64,000 bases of DNA from Bog-159 sp963785255 (GTDB lineage: Bacteria > Acidobacteriota > Terriglobia > Bryobacterales > Bryobacteraceae). The translations under genes and the position numbers were made by a program. Numbering within the stretch: position 1 is the first letter of the stretch; each line of letters opens with the position of its first letter. Below, piece by piece: positions 45,601-51,814 of this stretch. The DNA lies in assembly GCA_963785255.1 (NCBI GenBank), contig CAWAUR010000007.1:372001-436000 (forward strand). The letters run 5' to 3'. The notes beneath the pieces are model-generated. The model was given only the letters and a program-made list of their open reading frames with translations, ran no database searches and was not told where the DNA came from.

Positions 45601-46256
45601 GCGGCCCGGCTGCAGGTCTCACCGCGCATCTTCCAACGGCCAAGGCGATATTCGTCTGCGGACCCGGGTTGCCATTCTAATTCCCACTCGCCCACGCGCT
45701 GTTCGCGGTGAAAACCGACGCCAGCGCCGGCCAACTCATATCGGACGAGAGTCTCGATGCGGTCTTGGGCGGCGTCGATTCGGGTCACTTGAAACTCGGC
45801 GGTAATGAGCTTCGAGTAAGTGACCAAGCCGGCTAGTAGCTGTTGCAGAAATGCTTCGGCGCCCAGAGACGGCTCGGACGCGAAGCTGATGCGGCGGATT
45901 TCCAGCGCCGGTCCGGCACGAACGGTGTGCGATTCCACGGGCTGTGGCGGCGTTCCCAGGAAATCGCGCCCCAGCACCTTGGCGATCGGTCGAATATCGT
46001 CCGGCGATTCGAGCAACGCCGCCTTCCAACTTGCCAGAATCGCGGCAATCCGATCGTGCTGTTTTTCAGACGGGAAATCGTCATTGGCCGCATCGCCCTT
46101 CAGGCGCACGGCGTCCAGCGGCGTTGCGGCGCGATACCGCGGATGAAAATGAAACTCGCTGGGCGCGCGCGGAACTTGCGCGGCGAGCGGGTGTGCGCGC
46201 ACGAGCCACGCCGCGGCGCCCTCGCACGAGCGTATCAAAAACTTGCGTCGTCGCAT
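42633..46256 (-). CDS. large FG-GAP/VCBS-ASPIC-redoxin-TPR protein
   Basis: I start at 46256 (MRRRKFLIRSCEGAAAWLVR), which has a twin-arginine-like RRRKFL motif; the frame is open 120 bp further upstream. The product has about 1207 residues. After an N-terminal region of about 200 residues come FG-GAP/VCBS repeats with calcium-binding patterns (DIDGDGFDSIYVC, DVDNDGRQDLVVV, DYNGDGWPDLYVVNDFG, DYDNDGAPDLYVAN). An ASPIC/UnbV domain follows (DSIGAVVTVETSAGRQTKTLQAG). A redoxin-like segment without CxxC (PTSFLIDANGDIVKVYQG) precedes at least six TPRs to the end. The layout suggests an exported scaffold; its function is unknown. Confidence 0.8.
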   Translation of the reverse strand: MRRRKFLIRSCEGAAAWLVRAHPLAAQVPRAPSEFHFHPRYRAATPLDAVRLKGDAANDDFPSEKQHDRIAAILASWKAALLESPDDIRPIAKVLGRDFLGTPPQPVESHTVRAGPALEIRRISFASEPSLGAEAFLQQLLAGLVTYSKLITAEFQVTRIDAAQDRIETLVRYELAGAGVGFHREQRVGEWELEWQPGSADEYRLGRWKMRGETCSRAAAPWFADVTQAVLGSNLSYSEQMRHGVDYWRTVLDGACGIDIYGHNGVSAGDIDGDGFDSIYVCQPAGLPNRLYRNRGDGTFTDITEASGVGILENTACALFLDVDNDGRQDLVVVRANGPLLFLNRGGAKFRLQPDAFKFAQPPRGTFTGAAASDYNRDGLVDIYFCLYSYYQGADQYAYPVPYYAAENGPPNFMMRNTGGGSFHDVTAETGLDRNNTRYSFCCGWNDYNGDGWPDLYVVNDFGRKNLYRNNGDGTFTDIAAQAGVEDVGAGMSVSWLDYDNDGAPDLYVANMWTAAGERISAQAAFQEGLPERVRALYRKHAMGNSLLRNAGGTFQDVTAACGAGMGRWSWSSDAWDFDHDGYSDLYVANGMLSGPIAQDLNSFFWRQVVAKSPNEPRAAPDYEQGWNAINEMIRSDYTWSGYERNMLYANHGDGTFSDISGAVGLDFIEDGRAFALADFDHDGRQEVLIKNRNAPQLRLMKSVVERLPPSIAFRLRGVKSNRDSIGAVVTVETSAGRQTKTLQAGSGFLSQHSKEVFFGLGSASGTVTALIHWPSGLEQRIRDLPVNHRVWVEEGITPPRLEPFRAAARVRDSPQGGEALLETAETWLLSPVPAPAWPATARPGTVTLLQFLAPAAQDMPSISAVQIVSLRVDEAEELAATYSILFSYLFDRHRDLPIPTSFLIDANGDIVKVYQGTVAAARIAEDARRIPQTKTARLAMALPFGGAGETYEFGRNSLSLGSAFFAREYFEQAETAFRQALRDDPSSAEALYGLGSVYLKQGKTDAARESFERAVKLTAAYPDTLPNAWNNLGLLATREGQMDTAAGYFQEALRVSPGYWIALENLGNVYRSQKRWDEARTLLEQACAARPQDPEANYNLAMVFAQTGDNVTADEYLRRALQLRPVYPEALNNLGILYLRTQRRDEAVAKFEECIRVAPDFEQAYLNLARVYSLEGATAKARATLTDLLHRHPGQPQAVHALEELR

Positions 46257-46370
46257 GTCGCGCGCTTTATGAAGCCAATCTATCACACGCCGTGGGATGG
46301 GTTCGAGATCGGGACGTCGCGGCAGAGCCAGCCACACCACCAATTTGCGGGGTGATAAAATGCCCCTCGC

Positions 46371-47141
46371 GTGCAAACATACTCGCTCCGCGCGGAACTG
46401 GCCGCCGAATTCTTTGGCACATTAATTTTGATTCTGTTGGGCAATGGCGTTGTCGCCATGGTCGTCCTGTTCGGCCACGGCACGCCGGGCGAGATTGTGC
46501 ATGGCGGATTCACCAATATCACCATCGCGTGGGGCCTCGCGGTGACCATGGGCTGCTACGTGGCGGGACGCATCTCCGGCGCGCACCTGAATCCGGCGGT
46601 GACCGTCGCCTTTGCCTTATTCCGCGGCTTTCCGTGGCGCAAGGTGGCGCCGTATACCCTGGCACAAGTGGCGGGAGCATTCGTGGCTGCCGCGCTGGTG
46701 TTTTGGAATTATCTGCCCGCCTTTCGTGCGGCCGATCCGCACCTGGATCATACTGCCGGCGTCTTCACGACTTTCCCGGCGTTTCCGGCCGAGCCCACCG
46801 CCGGGCTACTCGATCAGACCTTGGGAACCGCCATCCTGCTGTTTCTCGTAATGGCGTTGACCGACGAACGCAATCAGCCGCCCGGCGCGAATCTGACGCC
46901 CGTGCTGGTGGGCGCGGTGGTGGTGGCCATCGGCATGTCGTTCGGCGGGATGCATGGATACGCCATCAATCCCGCGCGCGACTTCGGCCCGAGGCTGTTC
47001 ACTGTGGTGGCGGGGTTCAAGAACAATGGCTTGACGGATGGAGGGCTGGTGTTCTGGGTGCCGATTGTGGGTCCGATTATGGGCGGCATAATCGGCGCGG
47101 CCGCGTATGATTGGGGCGTGCGGCGGTTCCTGCGAGGGTAA
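46371..47141 (+). CDS. glpF: aquaglyceroporin (MIP family, GlpF type)
   Basis: The 256-residue membrane protein begins with GTG. It has six predicted membrane helices and two half-helices with NPA motifs: GAHLNPAVTVAFA (NPA 74-76) and GYAINPARDFGPR (NPA 200-202). Asp after NPAR marks the glycerol-conducting subgroup. It would allow uptake of glycerol or other small polyols. No glpK or glpD gene is nearby. It is divergent from the FG-GAP/TPR gene, with 114 bp between the starts. Confidence 0.88.
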   Translation: MQTYSLRAELAAEFFGTLILILLGNGVVAMVVLFGHGTPGEIVHGGFTNITIAWGLAVTMGCYVAGRISGAHLNPAVTVAFALFRGFPWRKVAPYTLAQVAGAFVAAALVFWNYLPAFRAADPHLDHTAGVFTTFPAFPAEPTAGLLDQTLGTAILLFLVMALTDERNQPPGANLTPVLVGAVVVAIGMSFGGMHGYAINPARDFGPRLFTVVAGFKNNGLTDGGLVFWVPIVGPIMGGIIGAAAYDWGVRRFLRG

Positions 47142-47162
47142 TGCGCGGGCGCTGCCCTACGT

Positions 47163-47485
47163 TCATGAATCCCGGAAGAGCGCGCGGCTGTAGCCCTTGT
47201 CGGGGCGCTCGGCGCAGAGGCTAAATCCGGCAAGAAAAGATTCGTGGCTCCGGGGAACGACATGTACGGCGGGATCGGCAAAGATCTCGCGGACGGTTTC
47301 TACCGCCCGGCTTCTGAGCCAACTATCACCGGCAAAAACGTCAACACTTCGCTCAGAACCTCTTCTGTAGTGTAGACGTTGCCCCCGGACAGAAGGGCGT
47401 CGAAACGCGCGACGTCCTGAGCGTGGTTATCTTCCGGATTAGTCAAGGCAATCCAGTAAAACGTGTCGGCGAAAACCGGGTTCAC
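47163..47485 (-). pseudogene. PIN-domain toxin (VapC-like), frameshifted and truncated
   Basis: The GTG at 47485 overlaps the antitoxin TGA (GTGA). The N-terminus NPVFADTFYWIALTNPEDNHA and TTEEVLSEVLTFL are good PIN-domain sequence with the first catalytic Asp. The frame is lost at a T5 run near 47338. It continues in another frame as AGDSWLRSRAVETVREIFAD and PRSHESFLAGFSLCAERPDKGYS, then ends abruptly in RALFRDS and TGA. The usual segment after PDKGYS, which holds the second acidic cluster (LTDCISM type), is deleted. The RNase is therefore inactive. Confidence 0.75.
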
Positions 47486-47942
47486 TGCGCTCTCTTGGGG
47501 ACGCCGTAGATGTAATGATCGTGTTGCGCAGCGCCGTCCGCCGGCAGCTTGGCGCGGACCTCATCGGGCATCCCGGTCCAGATCTCCCGTATGCGCGCGG
47601 CGAGCGACAGCTCCACCGCGGCCACGGTGACGGTCACTAGCGGTCCAGATCTCGCGTATGCGCGCGGCGAGCGACGGTGGCCAGCTTGCGGCCCACGCGC
47701 GGCGGCTGGTGTCCAGATCTCGCGTATGCGCGCGGCGAGCGACGAAAGCGAAAGGCTGCTTCCCAGGTTTACCGCTCGTCCAGATCTCGCGTATGCGCGC
47801 GGCGAGCGACCCACCAGACTCCGGCGACGACAGCGCCTGTTTGAGAAGCTGCTGAGCGCACTGCGCGGCCGAGACCCTCGGCAGTGGCTTTGGCGTTAAG
47901 AAACGCGATCTCCTCCTTCGGCAAGTCAATGGTCAGCGTCAC
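47482..47942 (-). pseudogene. antitoxin partner of the PIN toxin, interrupted by a CRISPR-like array
   Basis: A GTG at 47942, with AAGGA 7 bp upstream, starts VTLTIDLPKEEIAFLNAKATAEG. A one-base deletion near 47893 shifts the frame, after which SAAQCAQQLLKQALSSPESGG continues. Next comes SLAARIREIWT, which is the array repeat and occurs four times in different frames. The last copy leads into GMPDEVRAKLPADGAAQHDH and YIYGVPKRAQ, ending at TGA 47482. Without the 202 bp of extra repeats and spacers this would be a normal antitoxin of about 80 residues, translationally coupled to the toxin. Confidence 0.7.
47576..47810 (-). CRISPR. CRISPR-like array of four 33-bp repeats within antitoxin sequence
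   Basis: Repeats lie at 47576-47608, 47643-47675, 47711-47743 and 47778-47810, each exactly 33 bp. Three are identical, and the copy at 47576 has one mismatch (position 47587), as in a terminal repeat. Spacers are 34, 35 and 34 bp and show no similarity to one another. On the minus strand the repeat starts GTCGCTCGCCGCG and ends GATCTGGAC, with an inner CTCGC/GCGAG stem. The 5' GTCGC recalls type I-C repeats. No cas gene is in the window. The repeat codes for SLAARIREIWT of the antitoxin, so the array seems to have grown from gene sequence. Confidence 0.55.
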
Positions 47943-48313
47943 GGGGGCTTCCTTAGATCCATCGTAGCAGGGCCGGGCCAGACTTTGAATTCTGTCGCGC
48001 AAGGTGCGGGCGGAATGCGGCTCCTAACGCGCGTGACGCGCAGGCAATTGTGTACGATGTTTTCATGTTGTCCCGGCGAGACTTGCGCACTGTTTATTTT
48101 CACGAGATGGGGATCTATGAAGCGAAAGTTCCGCTACTGTTTCTTCGAACCGGAGTTCCCGCGCTCTGGTTCTGTGCCCTGCAATGGCTGGGTCACTTTT
48201 TGAGTGCGTTCGTTTCAAACAAGTTCTACTGGATGTACGGTAGACAATCGCCCCAAGGTCTCGGAGAGTGTTGATGGCCGCCGCAGGCAACGTGCCAGGC
48301 AACGTGCCCAATG

Positions 48314-49648
48314 TCACTTAGTTTTCTCCTTCCTGAAGGGGAACCCAGGCTGCCGACGCCAGAGTTCGCGCGGGTAGGAACGAGGCCGTTTTCGTTTGGG
48401 CAAGGTGCATTGCGCCGCCAATTCGAGAACACGTTGAAACTCCCGCTGGAATTGTGCTGGGGTGGTGGCCGCCGCCAGTTTGTGCCAAGCGCAATCCACT
48501 ACGTTGAGGACCTGTGAAAAGCTGAGTTGCCGCGGGTCCAGCCGGTTTTGGCGGGCGGCCAGACACATGATGGCGCGCACCAGGTTGTAAGCGCAGACCG
48601 CCATGTATAACTCCTTGTCCAGCATATCCGGACTCTTCACGGCCACATGATGCAGGCGCACGGTTCGTTTCAGGGCGCGCAGGTCCGTCTCAATCTTCCA
48701 GCGCCCGCCGTAGAGGGTAGCGATTTCCTTCTGCGGATCCGTCAGCGTAGTGAACAGGTATAGCCATTGTTTGGACTTGCCGCGCCCCACGCGCACTGCG
48801 ATCAAGCGACCCTCGACCTTGGCCTGTGGCGGCACACGATGGTGTTTCCCCCCATCGAAACGGCTGGCCTGCCAGTTCACCGCATACGCTCCTTCGCGCG
48901 CGATCGGCTCCCCCATCAGCTTCTGGGCGCGCGCCTGGGTGAGCCGCAGCACCACTCCTAAGCCCCGCTGCTGCGCTTCCCAAGCTACCCAGAGAACCCC
49001 GAAATTGCGGTCTCCCAGGATCACCGCGCCTGCCGGCAACCCATCCAGCGCACGGCTTGCCAACTCTTGTTCGCTAACCGCTTGGGCGCCATACATGGGA
49101 CCCCATTGGGGGGCCTCCGCCAGAGCCGTGTGCATCTCGTGCAACACCACCATCCGCACCACCGGCCAGTGGCTGACACCATGCTGATTCTGCGCCGGCG
49201 GATAGCTGCCCACCAGCTCTCGGCTATGTTCCAGATCCAGCGCGGTGCCGTCCAGCAGATACACCCGCCGCACCCCGGGTTCGTCCAGTCCCAATAGCTG
49301 GCGGAGGCGCACAATGATTTCCTGCATCACTTGTCTGCATAATAGCGTGGGCAACTTCTGACGTGCCTGGCAATAGCCACCCGTGTGGCAAGAGATGCGT
49401 TGCTCGCGCACGCGTTGGCAGGTCTGCAACAGCGGCTCGGCGGCTCCCTGGACCAACAGTTGCACCGCGGCCGCCAGCGTGCCCACCCGGTGCAGCCGCT
49501 GCAATATCATGAGCCACAGCACCACGGGCACCGCATATATGCCGCGCCGGATGCGCAAGCCCGCCTGAATTTGCATATACTCCAGCACGCCTGCTGTCAG
49601 CGCGCGTTGATACAACTCCAGGACGGAGCCGAGATCAGGGGAGGTCAT
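48314..49648 (-). CDS. IS4-family DDE transposase
   Basis: The 444-residue protein (ATG at 49648; a TTG lies 18 bp upstream) has the IS4 core. The first Asp is in VYLLDGTALDLEHS, the second Asp in AVILGDRNFGVLWV, and the YREK-type box in YGGRWKIETDLRALKRTVRL contains the third acidic residue. It looks intact and potentially active. The TGA is only 5 bp inside the left end of the element. Confidence 0.92.
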   Translation of the reverse strand: MTSPDLGSVLELYQRALTAGVLEYMQIQAGLRIRRGIYAVPVVLWLMILQRLHRVGTLAAAVQLLVQGAAEPLLQTCQRVREQRISCHTGGYCQARQKLPTLLCRQVMQEIIVRLRQLLGLDEPGVRRVYLLDGTALDLEHSRELVGSYPPAQNQHGVSHWPVVRMVVLHEMHTALAEAPQWGPMYGAQAVSEQELASRALDGLPAGAVILGDRNFGVLWVAWEAQQRGLGVVLRLTQARAQKLMGEPIAREGAYAVNWQASRFDGGKHHRVPPQAKVEGRLIAVRVGRGKSKQWLYLFTTLTDPQKEIATLYGGRWKIETDLRALKRTVRLHHVAVKSPDMLDKELYMAVCAYNLVRAIMCLAARQNRLDPRQLSFSQVLNVVDCAWHKLAAATTPAQFQREFQRVLELAAQCTLPKRKRPRSYPRELWRRQPGFPFRKEKTK

Positions 49649-49671
49649 AGCTAAAACATATACCAAATGAA

Positions 49672-49950
49672 ATGTTTTACGCTACGGTAGGAGTAGATTC
49701 CGGTTCCATGCTGCGTTGCGCCCTTCAGTCCGACTCCCTGGCGGGAGTGGTATACCGCCGAGATCAATCCTGGCTAGAGGTGGAATTCCGTGACGGTACC
49801 CGCTACCGTTACTTCGACGTCCCCTTGGATTGCCTCCAGCAACTATTGGCGGCCGACTCTAAAGGCAGTTACTTCAACCGAAACATCCGTAACCGGTTCC
49901 GTTTTCAGCGGATTGCCGGCGATGACCGGCCTCTATCGGGAGAAAACTAA
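49672..49950 (+). CDS. KTSC-domain protein carried inside the IS
   Basis: The 92-residue protein (begins MFYATVGVDSGSMLRCALQS) contains a KTSC domain. It reads LAGVVYRRDQSWLEVEFRDG, then TRYRYFDVPLDCLQQLLAAD, then SKGSYFNRNIRNRFRFQRI. The KTSC fold is named for its similarity to the C-terminal part of lysyl-tRNA synthetase; its biochemical role is not known to me. The gene lies wholly within the inverted repeats, diverges from the transposase, and its TAA falls in the right terminal repeat, so it moves with the element. Confidence 0.85.
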   Translation: MFYATVGVDSGSMLRCALQSDSLAGVVYRRDQSWLEVEFRDGTRYRYFDVPLDCLQQLLAADSKGSYFNRNIRNRFRFQRIAGDDRPLSGEN

Positions 49951-50030
49951 GTGGCATTGGGCAACGTGCCTGCCCCACAGCCCTGTCTGCGCTATAATGA
50001 CAATTTGCGCCTCCCCGCTCCGGGTGTCCT

Positions 50031-50567
50031 ATGTTCCTTAGCATCAAAGAGATGGAATTGCGGAAGATTCGTTTCGACGAAACTTTCGCGCCCGGGGATC
50101 TGAACTTCGAGGAAGATGAGATCCGGCAAGCTGGTCCTCTGCACGCCGAAGGGACGGCCGAATTGCTGGCCAATACCGAGGGCGAAGTTCGTATCCAGGG
50201 CCGTCTGACGGTAGAGATGGAAACGGAATGCGACCGCTGCCTGGGCCGCGCACTATTCCCGCTGGACGCCCGGTTCGATCTGTTCTACCGGCCGGCCGTT
50301 TCCGTGGCGGGCCAGGACGAGGTGGAGATCGACGAGGGGGAAGCTCAGTTGGGCTTCTATCAGGGCGGCGGTATGGAGTTGGAAGATGTATTACGGGAGC
50401 AGATCCTGCTGGTCATGCCGATGCAGCGGATTTGCCGCGAGGATTGTAAAGGGATCTGTCCCACGTGCGGCGCCAATCGCAATGAAACGCCGTGCGGCTG
50501 CAAGCCAGCGCCCGCCGATGCCCGGTGGGGCGCTTTACAGGGTCTGAAGGACCTGAAAACACTTTGA
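50031..50567 (+). CDS. DUF177/YceD-family protein
   Basis: The 178-residue protein has the DUF177 pattern (VRIQGRLTVEMETECDRCLGRALFPL) and ends in a Cys cluster CREDCKGICPTCGANRNETPCGC likely to bind zinc. DUF177 genes sit upstream of rpmF in many bacteria and are linked to 23S rRNA accumulation. The arrangement DUF177-rpmF-plsX here is the conserved one. A TATAAT box at 49993-49998 may be its -10, but the expected -35 falls on the IS target duplication and is poor. The IS insertion may therefore have altered expression of this operon. Confidence 0.88.
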   Translation: MFLSIKEMELRKIRFDETFAPGDLNFEEDEIRQAGPLHAEGTAELLANTEGEVRIQGRLTVEMETECDRCLGRALFPLDARFDLFYRPAVSVAGQDEVEIDEGEAQLGFYQGGGMELEDVLREQILLVMPMQRICREDCKGICPTCGANRNETPCGCKPAPADARWGALQGLKDLKTL

Positions 50568-50607
50568 ATCCCCGCGGTTCCGGGGTAAACTTCTTTGAGG
50601 TAACTAA

Positions 50608-50790
50608 ATGCCGAATCCGAAACGACGCCACTCGGCGCGCCGCACGCAGACTCGCCGCGCGCACGATGCGCTGAAGAGTCCGGGCATGTCCGAATGCCCC
50701 AACTGTCATGAACCGAAGCTGCCGCATCGCGTGTGCCCGCACTGCGGACAATACAAAGGACGCGAAGTAGTGGAAGTGGAGCAGGAGTAG
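50608..50790 (+). CDS. rpmF: 50S ribosomal protein L32
   Basis: This 60-residue basic protein begins MPNPKRRHSARRTQTRRAHD and has the zinc-ribbon cysteines CPNCHEPKLPHRVCPHCGQY. Length and sequence are typical of L32. A GAGG site precedes the ATG. It lies between DUF177 and plsX, as in many bacteria. Confidence 0.97.
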   Translation: MPNPKRRHSARRTQTRRAHDALKSPGMSECPNCHEPKLPHRVCPHCGQYKGREVVEVEQE

Positions 50791-50803
50791 CCACCGGCCC
50801 CAC

Positions 50804-51814
50804 ATGGTCACCATTGCCGTGGATGCAATGGGCGGAGACAACGCCCCGAAAGCGGAAGTGGAAGGGGCCGTCGAGGCGGCCAGAACGTTAGGGACCAGAG
50901 TCATCCTGGTCGGGCGGCAGGAGATTCTGCGGCGCGAGTTGCAACAGTTCGACGACTACCGCGGCTTGCCGGTCGAGGTAGTCAACGCCACCGAGCACGT
51001 CACCATGGAGGATAGCGCCGCGCGCGCCGTGCGGGCCAAGCGCGATAGCTCCGTGCGAGTAGCTTCGCGCCTGGTGCGCGATGGCATCGCGCAGGGTTTC
51101 GTTTCGGCGGGGAATACCGGCGCCGTGATGGCGACTGCCAAGATGGTGCAGGGCGTGCTGCCGGGCGTGGACCGGCCGGCGTTGGCGGGCATTTTTCCCA
51201 CGCTGATCGGCAAGCCCGTGGTGGTCATCGACGTAGGCGCCAACGTGGATTGTTCTCCGCGCATGCTGGCGCAGTTTGCGGTGATGGGCGAGACATACTC
51301 GCGCGTGGTGCTGCACCAGCCGCATCCCAAAGTCGGGTTGCTCTCGATCGGCGAAGAAGAACACAAAGGCAACGACGCCACGCGCGGCGCCACGCCGCTG
51401 CTGAAAAGCCTGCCTCTCGATTTCGTGGGCAACGTGGAGGGGCGCGACATCTACACGGGCACTAGCGACGTGATCGTGTGCGACGGGTTCATCGGCAACG
51501 TGGCGCTGAAGGTCAGCGAAGGCCTGGTGGACATGGTGAAGCAGATGCTGCAGGAGTCGCTAAGCGCCACCATTACGCGGCAGATCGGATCGTTGCTGGC
51601 GCGCGCTGCGTTTACGGATTTCAAAAAGCGCGTGGATTATTCCGAATACGGCGGCGCGCCGCTGCTGGGCGTGCGCGGCATTACCATTATTTGCCATGGC
51701 CGATCGAACGCCAATGCCATCAAGAATGCCATTCGCGTGGCGGCGGAATTCTCCATCGGCAACGTGAATCAGCGCATCGAGGATGAATTAGCCAATGGCC
51801 GGAAGGCGATGTAG
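50804..51814 (+). CDS. plsX: phosphate acyltransferase PlsX
   Basis: The 336-residue protein starts MVTIAVDAMGGDNAPKAEVE, the PlsX signature. It also contains GFVSAGNTGAVMATAKMV, VDVGANVDCSP-type sequence and YGGAPLLGVRGITIICHGRSNANAIKNAI. PlsX converts acyl-ACP to acyl-phosphate for PlsY in phospholipid synthesis. The start is 13 bp after rpmF, and the 3' end overlaps the next gene by 20 bp, so the group is an operon. Confidence 0.97.
   Translation: MVTIAVDAMGGDNAPKAEVEGAVEAARTLGTRVILVGRQEILRRELQQFDDYRGLPVEVVNATEHVTMEDSAARAVRAKRDSSVRVASRLVRDGIAQGFVSAGNTGAVMATAKMVQGVLPGVDRPALAGIFPTLIGKPVVVIDVGANVDCSPRMLAQFAVMGETYSRVVLHQPHPKVGLLSIGEEEHKGNDATRGATPLLKSLPLDFVGNVEGRDIYTGTSDVIVCDGFIGNVALKVSEGLVDMVKQMLQESLSATITRQIGSLLARAAFTDFKKRVDYSEYGGAPLLGVRGITIICHGRSNANAIKNAIRVAAEFSIGNVNQRIEDELANGRKAM

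Larger units (their letters stand above)
48309..49959 (-). mobile_element. IS4-family insertion sequence with KTSC passenger gene
   Basis: The 1651-bp element has about 21-bp terminal inverted repeats, CAATGTCACTTAGTTTTCTC at the left and the inverse of CAATGCCACTTAGTTTTCTC at the right. It is flanked by a perfect 11-bp direct duplication GGCAACGTGCC (48298-48308 and 49960-49970). The duplication size and the AATGCC terminus fit the IS4 group. It entered a family A repeat: joining the flanks recreates GCCGCCGCAGGCAACG...TGCCTGCCCCAC. Inside are a transposase gene (minus) and a KTSC-domain gene (plus), diverging from a short central promoter region. The stop codons of both genes lie inside the terminal repeats. 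Confidence 0.9.

Noticed and set aside
47561..47929. ORFs of 110-122 codons across the repeat array as real proteins
   Set aside because: They are built from the 33-bp repeats read in different frames (SLAARIREIWT, VARRAHTRDLD, RSPRAYARSG) and only their ends match an antitoxin.
48050..48274. ORF of 74 codons (VYDVFMLSRRDL...) upstream of the IS
   Set aside because: No ribosome-binding site, no recognisable family, and no partner. It may be a gene fragment, so I did not call it.
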